Source of the DNA: JAAYQA01 sp964510345
Lineage (GTDB): Bacteria > Bacillota > Clostridia > Tissierellales > Peptoniphilaceae
Assembly (NCBI GenBank): GCA_964510345.1
Contig: CAZEBB010000002.1
Span: forward strand, 59,119-123,118
DNA length: 64,000 nt
Reading direction: 5' to 3'
Part shown: positions 48,361-57,344 of the stretch, in pieces
Numbering within the stretch: the first letter of the stretch is position 1
Layout: every line of letters starts with the position of its first letter
Translations under genes and position numbers: made by a program
The notes under the pieces: model-generated
Seen by the model: only the letters and a program-made list of their open reading frames with translations
Told to the model about the DNA's origin: nothing
The model's database searches: none

Positions 48361-49417
48361 ATTCTCTCGCCTGTTCTTCCCCGCGCAATATGCGAAGCCC
48401 GCCGAGCGCCAACGCTTCTAATTCATCTTCGCCCGGATACATAAAGACCTTCGCAATCCAGCTGACGGATTCCGCCACCCATTCGGTAAACGCATTGTCG
48501 TAAGCGATGCCGCCGGTCAGAAGAATCGCATCAACCTCTCCGTGCAGTACCGCCGCACATGCGCCGATTTCTTTCGCTGTCTGATACGCCATCGCACGGT
48601 AGACTAAATCTGCTTTCTCATCCCCTTCGGCTCCCATTTTGCGCACTTCGCGCGCATCGGAAGTACCGAAGTACGAAACGAGTCCGCCGCAGCCGACATA
48701 GTGTTTTCTCAGTTCTTTTTCCGTCATTCCGCTGTGGAAACACTCGTGAATGACACTGCGCACCGGAAGACCGCCGGCGCGTTCCGGGCTAAAAGGCCCG
48801 TCGCCGTCCAACGCGTTATTGACGTCGATAACCGAACCTCGACGGTGCGCGCCGACCGATACGCCGCCACCCAGATGAGCGACGATCAGATTAAGGTCTG
48901 TATAATCTTTACCGATCTCCTGCGCATACCGCTTAGCAACCGCCTTTTGATTCAGCGCGTGGAAAATGGAAATCCGATCGATTCCACTCTGACCGGACAC
49001 GCGGGCAATTTCTTGCAGTTCATCGACCACGACCGGGTCAACGATAAATGCCGGCACACGTCCATCCGCGATGGCATATGCCAACATTGCACCTAAATTC
49101 GATGCGTGTTCGCCGTACGTCGCATTTTTGAAGTCGTCCAGCATCGACTCGCGCACCGTGTACGTGCCGCTGATAATGGGTTTCATGAGACCCCCTCGCC
49201 CGACAACACAGGCGAATTCACGTACGTCGATGTCGTTTCGTGCAAATAGATCTTGTAAAAGCTGAAGGCGATAATCAAACTGATCCGCAACGCGCGAGAA
49301 GCCCTTCAGCTCTTCCGCGGTATGCATCACTTTCTCTTCTACGATCAGCGTTTCGTCTTCAAATATTCCGATCTTCGTCGACGTGGAGCCCGGGTTGATG
49401 ACGAGAATTTTAGCCAT
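48353..49417 (-). CDS. buk: Butyrate kinase
   Basis: A 354-residue acetokinase-family kinase. The ATG at 49417 (MAKILVINPGSTSTKIG) follows GAGGTGTCAA. NPGSTSTKIGIFED, GRGGLMKPI, VAHLGGGVSVGAH and LTGGIAYDN are family motifs. It makes ATP and a short-chain or branched-chain acid from acyl phosphate. It pairs with ptb upstream (8 bp overlap). Confidence 0.95.
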   Translation of the reverse strand: MAKILVINPGSTSTKIGIFEDETLIVEEKVMHTAEELKGFSRVADQFDYRLQLLQDLFARNDIDVREFACVVGRGGLMKPIISGTYTVRESMLDDFKNATYGEHASNLGAMLAYAIADGRVPAFIVDPVVVDELQEIARVSGQSGIDRISIFHALNQKAVAKRYAQEIGKDYTDLNLIVAHLGGGVSVGAHRRGSVIDVNNALDGDGPFSPERAGGLPVRSVIHECFHSGMTEKELRKHYVGCGGLVSYFGTSDAREVRKMGAEGDEKADLVYRAMAYQTAKEIGACAAVLHGEVDAILLTGGIAYDNAFTEWVAESVSWIAKVFMYPGEDELEALALGGLRILRGEEQAREYA

Positions 49418-50324
49418 TTGACACCTCATTTTGTGCAAGTAATGTCGCCATTGCGATTGAATACACTTTGACATCGGCCGCATCGGCGCGTGAGGTTAAC
49501 ACGATCGGCCGTCTCGCACCGAGGATGATCCCGGCAATATCGGCACCCGCCAAATACGTAAGCGCTTTGTACAGGATGTTTCCGGCTTCGATTTGTGGTA
49601 AGAGAAGCACATCGGCATCTCCCGCGACCTCGCCTTGAATTCCCTTGTGCTCAGCTGCTTCTTTGCTGATCGCGTTGTCAAGCGCAAAGGGACCCGCGAG
49701 ATACGCATCGGAAAAAGCTCCTTCCTTCTGCATATCGAGCAATTCCTGTGCATCCAGTGTCGCCTGCATCTTGTCCGATACCTTTTCCTTCGCTGCGAGG
49801 ATTGCGACCTTGGGTTTTTCCAAGCCCATCGCGTGACATAGGGGCAAGACATTTTCCAGGATCTGTGCCTTGGTCTTTGCATCGGGTGCGATATTCATCG
49901 CACAATCGGTTAAAAACAAGAGTTTGTGATAAGCCGGAACACTCGCGACCCCGGCATGGCTCAGCACATTCCCCGTTCGAAGCCCGTATTCCTTATTGAG
50001 GACCTGCTTAAGTAAAATGGAAGTATCCAGCAGGCCTTTCATCAGGACGTCGGCATCTCCTCTGGAAACCAGTTGAACGGCGAGTTTTGCAGCATCTTCC
50101 ATCGTATCCGCATCGATACACTCGTACGCCAACTCCGGCGCAATCTCCTTGACGATGGTTTCGATTTCGTTTCGCGGCCCTACGAGGATCGGATCGACAA
50201 ATCCTAATTGAGCGGCTTGTGAAATCGCTTCGATGACTGTATCATCATTGGCCATCGCTACGCTGATCTTCACTTTGCGTTTCGATTTCGCTCGCTCGAT
50301 CATCTCTTGAAAGCTCTGAATCAT
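49410..50324 (-). CDS. ptb: Phosphate butyryltransferase
   Basis: A 304-residue acyl-CoA:phosphate acyltransferase. KVKISVAMANDDTVIEA at the start, then FLTDCAMNIAPDAKTKAQI, and the C-terminal GADIAGIILGARRPIVLTSRAD are typical of Ptb rather than Pta. First gene of the operon: acyl-CoA made by the oxidoreductase becomes acyl phosphate for Buk. Butyryl, isobutyryl and isovaleryl groups are the likely substrates. Confidence 0.94.
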   Translation of the reverse strand: MIQSFQEMIERAKSKRKVKISVAMANDDTVIEAISQAAQLGFVDPILVGPRNEIETIVKEIAPELAYECIDADTMEDAAKLAVQLVSRGDADVLMKGLLDTSILLKQVLNKEYGLRTGNVLSHAGVASVPAYHKLLFLTDCAMNIAPDAKTKAQILENVLPLCHAMGLEKPKVAILAAKEKVSDKMQATLDAQELLDMQKEGAFSDAYLAGPFALDNAISKEAAEHKGIQGEVAGDADVLLLPQIEAGNILYKALTYLAGADIAGIILGARRPIVLTSRADAADVKVYSIAMATLLAQNEVSNG

Positions 50325-50356
50325 ACAAAACCTCCTCTATTTCAAGTATTGATTTT

Positions 50357-50385
50357 AGTCTATCACGTCAAACTCCAAAATTCAA
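50357..50385 (-). promoter_or_regulatory. Promoter of the ptb operon
   Basis: TTGAAT (50380-50385), exactly 17 bp, TAGACT (50357-50362) on the minus strand, about 33 bp before the ATG. The same TAGACT -10 is used at iscR. Confidence 0.6.
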
Positions 50386-50629
50386 GCGTTTTCTGCATTT
50401 CTATCCACAGACAAAGGTTTTCATAAGTATCATTATGCTGTATCGAGCCATAAACATTCTCAATCGAAAGATGCCCGATCTGTCGACATTTTGATTTCAT
50501 CATTGAAATATCAGTAATTAATCATCCTACTTCTCTCAGTTAAGCAATGCGCATTGCTAAAGAATAAATGTAATTATATTTGATTTTGATTTTTTTCGTG
50601 CACGGTTACGTTTTCCGCCTCGACGGACG

Positions 50630-50659
50630 CAAAAAAAGAGAATGCAATTTGCATTCTCT
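50630..50659 (-). terminator. Terminator of the cdaA-cdaR unit
   Basis: AGAGAATGCAA/TTGCATTCTCT, an 11 bp stem (50637-50659), followed by a run of seven T on the minus strand. Confidence 0.88.
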
Positions 50660-50669
50660 CATTCATTCA

Positions 50670-51902
50670 CTACGGTGTATCGGTAGCGCTCCCTGCGCCG
50701 GCGTCCGTGACGATCAGATTCACGACCGGGAGCTCCTCCCCTTCTCGCGAAATCCCCTCGATCACATCCATCTGCACCGGCACCTCATGCGTGCCCGCGG
50801 TAAGACCTTTTGCATCCACATACAGGCTGACGGCTTGCTCGGTGAGATCTTGGAGTTTACTTTCGTCCCCGGTGAGCCGAGTCAACACGGCATTGCCATC
50901 TTCGATTACGGCATGCAAACCTTGCGCCAGATTTCTGATCTGCACGGCGGAGCGACCGATCACAAAGCTCTGTTCCACCGGCGTACGCACGGTGACCGAA
51001 TAAACGGGCGTCAGCACTTCATCTTCGGAGATTCCATCCGGAAACTGAAGTTGTACGGTCTTATTGCCGGATGCCGTCAGATCTGCATAGTCGATCGGCT
51101 CCGTGCGGATGCTCTCCAGGTTTTGGATCAACGCATCCGGACCCGCGACGCGAATGGAGTTCGGCTCAATGCGCTCTTGCTGAATCGTCACACCGGCGGG
51201 TAGTGTCCCGGTGTGTGCGATCACGATCGGCACATCCTTGACGCGGCGCACCTCGACCGAAACACTGGCCATTTCGTCTTGTATGTCGATCCCGGGTACG
51301 GCCGCTCCGCTGCTGTCTAATAAGGTAACCTTCTGATTGGTCGTGAAGGAATCTTTCTTGCCGGCTAAGTCGACGGCGACTTCAGCTCGGTGCACGCGGT
51401 TGGCCAAGGTGCGCGACGCTTTAAACGTCACCATTTTCGGATCGGTCGTGATATTGTATTTGAAATCTTCAACCGGCGTGCCTTCATCGTACATTGCGTC
51501 GATATCGATCGTGCGCTCGACAATTTTCTCGACCGAAAATAGGATCTCCGGTGTTGAAATTCTTGCAACTGCCGTCTCCGCGGGCTGGCGGATGACGACC
51601 GGCACGCGGATCATACCTTCTTCATAGCCCTTCAAATCTACTTCCGCGATGATCTGATCCGGTGAAATGCCGTAGAGCGTATTGCGAAGTCCGGCCAATG
51701 TCACATTGACCGTCGGGGCCGTCGGCTCCAGAATCACCAGATCTTTTTGCTCCAGGTCGTCCACGTTGAGAAGCGTTACGGGAATATTGCGAATCTCCCG
51801 GCTCATCTGCGGGTTCTCCTGATTCATGACATACGTCCATAAGATGATGGCGAAGACCAAGGAGGTCAACAGTGCAATGCGATCACTCTTTTTCCATTTC
51901 AT
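50670..51902 (-). CDS. cdaR: YbbR-domain protein, CdaA regulator CdaR
   Basis: A 410-residue membrane-anchored protein: one N-terminal helix (about 8-25), then four YbbR-type repeats of about 85 residues (for example PVTLLNVDDLEQKDLVILEP and PIVIAHTGTLPAGVTIQ). In Firmicutes it binds and modulates CdaA from outside the membrane. It overlaps cdaA by 20 bp. Confidence 0.92.
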   Translation of the reverse strand: MKWKKSDRIALLTSLVFAIILWTYVMNQENPQMSREIRNIPVTLLNVDDLEQKDLVILEPTAPTVNVTLAGLRNTLYGISPDQIIAEVDLKGYEEGMIRVPVVIRQPAETAVARISTPEILFSVEKIVERTIDIDAMYDEGTPVEDFKYNITTDPKMVTFKASRTLANRVHRAEVAVDLAGKKDSFTTNQKVTLLDSSGAAVPGIDIQDEMASVSVEVRRVKDVPIVIAHTGTLPAGVTIQQERIEPNSIRVAGPDALIQNLESIRTEPIDYADLTASGNKTVQLQFPDGISEDEVLTPVYSVTVRTPVEQSFVIGRSAVQIRNLAQGLHAVIEDGNAVLTRLTGDESKLQDLTEQAVSLYVDAKGLTAGTHEVPVQMDVIEGISREGEELPVVNLIVTDAGAGSATDTP

Positions 51903-52716
51903 CGTCTTCCTGCCCCCAATTACTCAAGAAAAACCCGCTGTCATCCTTACCGAAAACAGAGGTAAGCTTTTCTCTCAACAATGTCTCGTCAATATAGCGC
52001 GATAGCGTGCCGTGTTCCGCATACGAGATGGACCCCGTCTCCTCCGATACGACGATCGTAAACGCATCGGAACGCTCGCTGATGCCGATCGCCGCGCGAT
52101 GCCTCGTCCCTAAGTCGCGATCCAGTTTGTTGTTGTCCGTCAACGGTAAAAAGCACGCAGCCGCCCGAATCTTGTCATCTTTGACGACGACAGCTCCATC
52201 GTGTAAGGGTGTGTTCGGAATGAAAATATTGATCAGGAGCTCACTGGAGAGCTCCGCTTCCATCTTTGTACCCGTCTCGATGACATCTTTCATGCCCGTC
52301 TTTCGCTCCACTACGATCAGCGCACCGATCTTTTGTCGTGCCAGCGAGGAGATCGCGTGCATGAGCTCGTCGACGATATGATTGACGGTCTCCCCGCGCA
52401 CTTCGCTCAGCGATTGCCTGAGAATGTTTCCGCGCCCCAGCAGTTCCAGCGCGCGGCGAAGCTCCGGCTGAAATACGACAACCAGCGCTACGACCCCCAC
52501 CGCGATCGCGCCGCTGAGCATCCAGTTGATCGTGTAGAGATTCATCACATTGGCCAGCCCGCTGAAGACGAAGATGATGATAATTCCCTTCACGAGCTGT
52601 TGTGCCCTCGTCTCACGAAAGAAAGTATAGGCGGCAAAAAGCACCACGGTCACCAGCAGAATGTCGATAATGTCCCGTACCGTAATATTTTGAAATGTCG
52701 TTATAATCTGATTCAT
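51883..52716 (-). CDS. cdaA: Diadenylate cyclase CdaA (DisA_N domain)
   Basis: A 277-residue membrane enzyme making c-di-AMP from two ATP. Three N-terminal helices (about 12-80) precede the DAC domain with DGAVVV (about residue 170) and GTRHRAAIG, the two catalytic motifs. The start at 52716 (MNQIITTF) follows GGAGAATAAG. c-di-AMP controls potassium and wall homeostasis. The classical third partner glmM is not adjacent. Confidence 0.95.
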   Translation of the reverse strand: MNQIITTFQNITVRDIIDILLVTVVLFAAYTFFRETRAQQLVKGIIIIFVFSGLANVMNLYTINWMLSGAIAVGVVALVVVFQPELRRALELLGRGNILRQSLSEVRGETVNHIVDELMHAISSLARQKIGALIVVERKTGMKDVIETGTKMEAELSSELLINIFIPNTPLHDGAVVVKDDKIRAAACFLPLTDNNKLDRDLGTRHRAAIGISERSDAFTIVVSEETGSISYAEHGTLSRYIDETLLREKLTSVFGKDDSGFFLSNWGQEDDEMEKE

Positions 52717-52718
52717 TC

Positions 52719-54005
52719 TTATTCTCCGATATCCCAACTGAGAACATCCATCGTGTCATCGTACGCGCTTTGGATGCGGTCGATCTTCCAGTCAGCGAAG
52801 CGATCCGCATACGTCGTCAAGCCATCCTGTGCCACAACTGTGCGAAAGAGGCCGTCGTCCGTACGATCCACCCATAAGGGGATCGGGTCCACCGACGCAA
52901 CCGTGATCTGCCCCTTATCGTCTCGCTCGACGATGATATCCAGTAAGACGCTCTGCTCGACGTGAATGTCTTCATTATATTCCAATCGTTGACCGGAAAT
53001 GAAGTTTCCCATTGAATAGATGACATACGCACGACGTCCATCCGGCGCTTGCACCCACTCTTGGGGTTGCACCACGTGAGGGTGGCTGCCCAAGACGAGG
53101 TCCGCACCCCATTCGACCATATTCGCCGCCAAAGAGATCTGCTCGTCGGATGGATAGCGGTTGTACTCGATCCCCCAGTGCGGGTAAATGATCACGAGCT
53201 CCGCCCCGTCCGCTTTTGCCTGCTTGATATCGGCTTCGATATTATCTCCGTCCAGCGGCTCCACTTTGGTCTCGTACTCTTCATCTGTCAGAATTTGTTC
53301 CATCCCGTTAAATCCGTATGTATACGATAGAAGCGCAATTTTAATCCCACCGATCTCCACGATCTCGATCGGCTCATCTGCCACCTTATGCGTCCCAAAT
53401 TGTGCCAGCCCCCGCTCGCGTATATGGTCGATGGTTGAGTCAATTCCGATCAGGCGCGTATCGATGCAATGATTATTGGCGGTCGAAAGCGCATCAAAGC
53501 CCGCTGCCTTGATCGCATCGATCGCTTCCGGCGGCGCATTAAACATCGGGTATCCGGCATATTCGTATTCATCCGGCGTGGTCGTCGTCTCGTAGTTGCC
53601 GATTGCAAAATCGGCTCGCTCGATATACGGCGCCAGCATTTCGAAACTGTCGCTGAAGTCGTATCCGTCGGACGTCTCTGCATAGGTGATCTGCGGCATA
53701 TGAAACATGATGTCGCCCACAGCGGAAATGCGAATCTGCGCAGGTTTTGTCTTCTTCCTGCCTTCTTCGGTCGCCTCCGTGCTCTCCGTTGACTCTTCCG
53801 TTGTCTCAGGCTCCGTCAATTCTTCTGTTGTCTCAGTTTGTGCCTTTTCTGTCGATTCCGTCGTTTCCGTTTCGACCGACTCCGTTTGCGGAGGAAGCCC
53901 GAGAATCGACACCGTTTCCTTTTCATACCATTGTAAATACGCTCTTGTGCTGATGACCGCGATCGCCACAACCATCAGAAAGATCCACACTCGTTTTGAT
54001 TTCAT
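52719..54005 (-). CDS. CapA-family metallophosphatase-like lipid/wall protein
   Basis: A 428-residue protein: an N-terminal membrane anchor (about 5-22), a Thr/Glu-rich linker of about 60 residues, and a calcineurin-like CapA domain with AVGDIMFHMPQI, GNYETTTTP, ANNHCID and GSHPHVVQP. CapA relatives take part in poly-gamma-glutamate synthesis or surface polymer processing, but no capBC genes are here. It ends 2 bp before the cdaA start. Confidence 0.85.
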   Translation of the reverse strand: MKSKRVWIFLMVVAIAVISTRAYLQWYEKETVSILGLPPQTESVETETTESTEKAQTETTEELTEPETTEESTESTEATEEGRKKTKPAQIRISAVGDIMFHMPQITYAETSDGYDFSDSFEMLAPYIERADFAIGNYETTTTPDEYEYAGYPMFNAPPEAIDAIKAAGFDALSTANNHCIDTRLIGIDSTIDHIRERGLAQFGTHKVADEPIEIVEIGGIKIALLSYTYGFNGMEQILTDEEYETKVEPLDGDNIEADIKQAKADGAELVIIYPHWGIEYNRYPSDEQISLAANMVEWGADLVLGSHPHVVQPQEWVQAPDGRRAYVIYSMGNFISGQRLEYNEDIHVEQSVLLDIIVERDDKGQITVASVDPIPLWVDRTDDGLFRTVVAQDGLTTYADRFADWKIDRIQSAYDDTMDVLSWDIGE

Positions 54006-54059
54006 CGGTTGCCTCCTTCCTTTCATACTATTGTAACATACCCATTTTTGGAAACTAAA

Positions 54060-54094
54060 AAGGCTTTCTATTCTTTTCTCGAATAAAAAGCCTT
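54060..54094 (-). terminator. Terminator of the HPr gene
   Basis: AAGGCTTT...TATTC / GAATA...AAAGCCTT with a 7 nt loop, followed on the minus strand by TTTTTAG. Confidence 0.75.
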
Positions 54095-54152
54095 ATCTCC
54101 AACGTTGCGCCAAACGCGCCCACACATCCATCAACCGTTCCTTTCTTAGGAT

Positions 54153-54422
54153 TTATTCTGCCGTGTCGTTTTGGATGACCTCGACAAGCTCTTCGACAGC
54201 TTTGTCCGCATCGTCGCCAATCGCACGAATGGTGATGGTTTCCCCCTGCTGTGCCTGCATGCTAAGTACGCCCATAATACTCTTTCCGTTATAAACGACA
54301 TCATTTTTGACAACGCTTACAATCGATCGATACTTGACCGCTTGACGGACGAAACGACTGGCCGCCCGTGCATGCAATCCGCTCGCATTTGCGACGACGA
54401 CATCTAATTGTGCTTCGTGCAT
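54153..54422 (-). CDS. ptsH: Phosphocarrier protein HPr
   Basis: An 89-residue HPr. The start at 54422 (MHEAQLDVVV) follows GGAGGG. The phosphorylated histidine is H17 in SGLHARAAS and the regulatory serine is S48 in NGKSIMGVLSM, so it can carry both PTS phosphate and HPr-kinase phosphate. No enzyme I gene is adjacent. Confidence 0.93.
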   Translation of the reverse strand: MHEAQLDVVVANASGLHARAASRFVRQAVKYRSIVSVVKNDVVYNGKSIMGVLSMQAQQGETITIRAIGDDADKAVEELVEVIQNDTAE

Positions 54423-54452
54423 TGATACCCTCCTGTCCGACGAATACGGACA

Positions 54453-54473
54453 CTCCCCACACAAGATGGGGAG
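54453..54473. terminator. Hairpin between rubrerythrin and HPr genes
   Basis: CTCCCCA/TGGGGAG with a 7 nt loop and no T-run. It may reduce read-through or stabilise an mRNA end; it is not a standard terminator. Confidence 0.35.
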
Positions 54474-54500
54474 GCCGATTCGCTCCTCTTTACGTAGATT

Positions 54501-55046
54501 TTAATACTCGACGAATTTTTCTTTCTTCGCGCGGCAGATCGGGCATTCCGCTTCGTCGCCGGTCAAAGAAATGAATCCGCATACCGGGCAGAGCAAAATG
54601 ACAGCTGCATCTAAGTCTTTGCCGGCATCGACCGCTTCTTTGGCTTGGGTGAACAGCTCAGCATGCACTTTTTCCGCTTCGATCGCAAAACGCATTGCGG
54701 AGATCGCCGCTTTTTCGCCTTGCAGTTCCGCAACGGCTATGTACGCAGGATACATTTGTGTAAATTCAAAAGTTTCGCCGCCAATTGCACCGACCAGGTT
54801 TTCAGATGTGGTGCCGAGTCCGAAGCCCGCCATGGAGACGACCGGGAAGTCACCGTTTACGTCCTTGAGTGCATTGAAGTGCAAGGTTGCGTGGACTTGT
54901 TCCGCATCCGATGTGCAATTGAACAGGCGTGCCACCGTCGGGAAGTTTTCTTTTTCTGCTTTTGACGCCCAAATGCGATAACGCATGTGCGCTTGTGATT
55001 CTCCACCAAACGAAGAACGAAGATTGTCTTGTGTCATATGATTCAT
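54501..55046 (-). CDS. Rubrerythrin
   Basis: A 181-residue peroxide-reducing diiron protein of strict anaerobes. The N-terminal four-helix domain has the ExxH-type ligands in SDAEQVHA and EAEKVHAE; the C-terminal rubredoxin-type domain has CPVCG and CPICR. The ATG follows AAAGGAGG. It probably takes electrons from rubredoxin (gene at 28359). No PerR-like palindrome could be identified upstream. Confidence 0.95.
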   Translation of the reverse strand: MNHMTQDNLRSSFGGESQAHMRYRIWASKAEKENFPTVARLFNCTSDAEQVHATLHFNALKDVNGDFPVVSMAGFGLGTTSENLVGAIGGETFEFTQMYPAYIAVAELQGEKAAISAMRFAIEAEKVHAELFTQAKEAVDAGKDLDAAVILLCPVCGFISLTGDEAECPICRAKKEKFVEY

Positions 55047-55321
55047 AATGAATTCCTCCTTTCAACAACACGATAATTGTAACATATATCACAAGAGATT
55101 CCCAGCAATTTTACAACCGGATGCAATCGGCTGCAAGATTTATGGCGACATAATAACGAAATCTCTCATAGAATCGGTGGTGATTCTGAATCCGCATCGA
55201 AAAGCCTCATGATGAAAGGGTCCTACGAAACCAAAGAACGCCTTGCTATTTCATTTCATTCGGCGCATCAATCGATTGCGTCGAGTCGGTGAGAAAACAA
55301 TTCGATAAGGCCGCCGACCTG

Positions 55322-55672
55322 CTACACACTTTCTCCCAACCAATTCATCTGATCCCGGTGCTCCAAAATCTCCATCACGACAAAGAGTACAAAATAAACA
55401 ATATACGCGACCAAGTTGTGTTGATACAATGCGTAAAACAATATGAGGATCCCGACGACATTCACAAATCGGTATATGTACCGGGTTCCCGGCGGATTTA
55501 TATTGGCTTTGCGCTTGTAATACCACCAGCCAAATTCAAACGCAAGCGCCGAAATGATCAGTACAGCAGCCGATAGCCATTGTCGATGATACACGGCAAT
55601 CAGCAGTACGCCGATCACCAATACATTTGCGACTCTATTCAATACGCTCAGTTTTTGATATTTAGATGTCAT
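55322..55672 (-). CDS. Hypothetical membrane protein
   Basis: A 116-residue protein with about four membrane helices and a basic loop (YYKRKANINPPGTRYIYRF). I recognise no family. It follows an AGGAGGCGAT site, and a second minus-strand open frame over the same bases is a shadow. It runs in the same direction as the gene upstream. Confidence 0.65.
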   Translation of the reverse strand: MTSKYQKLSVLNRVANVLVIGVLLIAVYHRQWLSAAVLIISALAFEFGWWYYKRKANINPPGTRYIYRFVNVVGILILFYALYQHNLVAYIVYFVLFVVMEILEHRDQMNWLGESV

Positions 55673-55711
55673 CTGTATCGCCTCCTGTTATCTAATCGAT
55701 ACCCGTTTCGA

Positions 55712-56161
55712 TTACTCCGTCCGGTTTTCTGAGAACAACTCGGGTGCCAGATCGCGAAATTCTTTAGGGATCTTAGGATGATCGTATTGATCGCTTCCCA
55801 CCCAAACCGGCGTATCTAACTCCCGTTTCATCTCGATCGGCGCGTCTTGTATTTCACTGTAAAAAGTGAAGCCGTCCTTAGTGAGCGTAATTAACTTTGT
55901 CATCTCTCCCGGCGTGAGCCGATAGGTGTGGTTACCTAAATCCTCATAAGTACCGAAGTCGAACTCATCCTCCGACTTAATGAAGTATGTCCCGTCTCCC
56001 TGAAAATCAAAGGCAGCATCATACACAAATTTTGTCCCCGGTTCTCTCCCGCTCGAATACGTGCCGTGAAGCGACCCGAGCGGCGCTTCCCGATATTGAG
56101 CGACGATAATGATCAAAAGCATCGCCACTACCGCGAAAAATATGACCCGACCTGCTTTCAT
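55712..56161 (-). CDS. Hypothetical secreted or anchored protein
   Basis: A 149-residue protein with one N-terminal helix (about 6-24) and an extracytoplasmic beta-rich domain of about 120 residues containing GTYSSGREP and GTYEDLGNHTYRL. The ATG at 56161 follows AGGAGGTGAAGC. I recognise no family. Such GTYxx-type patterns occur in lipocalin-like or stress-induced secreted proteins, but that is a weak hint. Confidence 0.6.
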   Translation of the reverse strand: MKAGRVIFFAVVAMLLIIIVAQYREAPLGSLHGTYSSGREPGTKFVYDAAFDFQGDGTYFIKSEDEFDFGTYEDLGNHTYRLTPGEMTKLITLTKDGFTFYSEIQDAPIEMKRELDTPVWVGSDQYDHPKIPKEFRDLAPELFSENRTE

Positions 56162-56234
56162 TTGCTTCACCTCCTGTTTCACATTTCGTTACCTATATCA
56201 TACCCAGAAATCTACGTAAGGTGAGACATCTTCA

Positions 56235-56259
56235 CAAAAAAGACCACCTTTCGGTGATC
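56235..56259 (-). terminator. Terminator after the DUF454 gene
   Basis: GATCACC/GGTGGTC with a GAAA loop (one G-T pair) and six T residues on the minus strand. Confidence 0.75.
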
Positions 56260-56264
56260 TCCTC

Positions 56265-56636
56265 TCAATTTTCTTCTATCGTCTCGACACGGTAGGTAAA
56301 GTAGAGCAAGTGCCCCACCCATATGATGCCCAAGAGCAGCAAACCGATCCAGTATTGCCTGAGGAGGATCGCGCTGATGACCATGCAGGCGGTGACCGTC
56401 CCGCATACGCGCACTTTGGCTCGTGCGGTCATGCCGCGTCCTTTCACATAGCTTTCCAGATTCTCTTTGTAGAGCCTGGAGTTTAGAAACCAGTGATTCA
56501 GCCGCTCTGAACTGCGGCTAAAGCTGAAGGCTGCGAGGAGTAGAAAGGGAAAGGCAGGCAGCAGTGGAATGACAGCACCCACGGCACCCAGGGCTAGCCC
56601 GACACAACCGAGCACGAGATAAAATATTTTTCGCAC
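56265..56636 (-). CDS. DUF454 family (YbaN-like) membrane protein
   Basis: A 123-residue protein with the DUF454 pattern: GAVGAVIPLLPAFPFLLLAAFSFSRSSERLNHWF, followed by a basic loop and two helices. Three to four membrane segments. The function of the family is unknown. It lies close behind the CcdA gene and may share its transcript. Confidence 0.85.
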   Translation of the reverse strand: MRKIFYLVLGCVGLALGAVGAVIPLLPAFPFLLLAAFSFSRSSERLNHWFLNSRLYKENLESYVKGRGMTARAKVRVCGTVTACMVISAILLRQYWIGLLLLGIIWVGHLLYFTYRVETIEEN

Positions 56637-56654
56637 GCTGTCCTCCTTTCCGAT

Positions 56655-57344
56655 CTAAAAACCTAAATACAGCATGTAAAAGCCGATCAAAAGAATCCCA
56701 AGCCCGAGTACGCCTTTGATCCAACGGCTCGCAGACTCGTACGATTCGGACGCCGAGAGCTTCTTGGCGAACCCGACGGAAGTACCGGCGAGAATCGCCA
56801 ATGCCCCGTGACCGATTGAATACAATAAAAATAGTAAAACGCCCCACGCAAGATTACCGCCGCCGGCGACGACCGCCATCAACGCAACCAATACAGGGGT
56901 TGCGCACGGAGTTGAAAACACGCCGCCCAATACTCCGGCGGCAAAGGCTCCCACATAACCGGTCGACTTCGGCAGAGTGGAAAGCGCTCCTGAGGGGATC
57001 AGCGTAATCACACCCCATGTTTGTAGCGCCATCAAGACCATCAGAATCCCCAGCGCAATATACCACCACGAGGCCATCGCCCCGAGCATGCGACCGGCAA
57101 GAGTCGCCAATACCCCCAGTATTGTGAAGGTAAGCGCATTGCCGAGCACAAAAGTCACCGAAAGTGCAAATGCACGCCTTGTGCTCTGCTCTTCCGTAGA
57201 CCCCACGTAGCCGATGACAAGCGGTACATTCGTAAGTGAACACGGGGTAAATGAGGTGAGAACACCGGCGAGCAGCGCCAGTATCGGTGCAAACCAAGCC
57301 GCGGATTGAATCAGGTCCGATAGGCTTTGTAACCATCCCGTCAT
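56655..57344 (-). CDS. ccdA: CcdA-type thiol-disulfide transmembrane transporter
   Basis: A 229-residue protein with six membrane helices and the two conserved cysteines in FTPCSLT and STPCATP. CcdA passes electrons from cytoplasmic thioredoxin across the membrane. It overlaps the extracellular thioredoxin gene as ATGA, which is its probable partner. Confidence 0.9.
   Translation of the reverse strand: MTGWLQSLSDLIQSAAWFAPILALLAGVLTSFTPCSLTNVPLVIGYVGSTEEQSTRRAFALSVTFVLGNALTFTILGVLATLAGRMLGAMASWWYIALGILMVLMALQTWGVITLIPSGALSTLPKSTGYVGAFAAGVLGGVFSTPCATPVLVALMAVVAGGGNLAWGVLLFLLYSIGHGALAILAGTSVGFAKKLSASESYESASRWIKGVLGLGILLIGFYMLYLGF

Larger units (their letters stand above)
50325..50669. other. 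Intergenic region upstream of ptb
   Basis: It holds the ptb promoter at 50357-50385 and the cdaR terminator at 50630-50659. The A+T-rich middle (about 50400-50600) shows nothing I can name. Confidence 0.65.

Noticed and set aside
55212..55295. A 27-residue plus-strand ORF in the gap before rubrerythrin
   Set aside because: No promoter or ribosome site is seen and it overlaps nothing conserved.
55251..55526. A 91-residue minus-strand open frame
   Set aside because: It is another frame of the gene at 55322, with rare-looking composition and no ribosome site.
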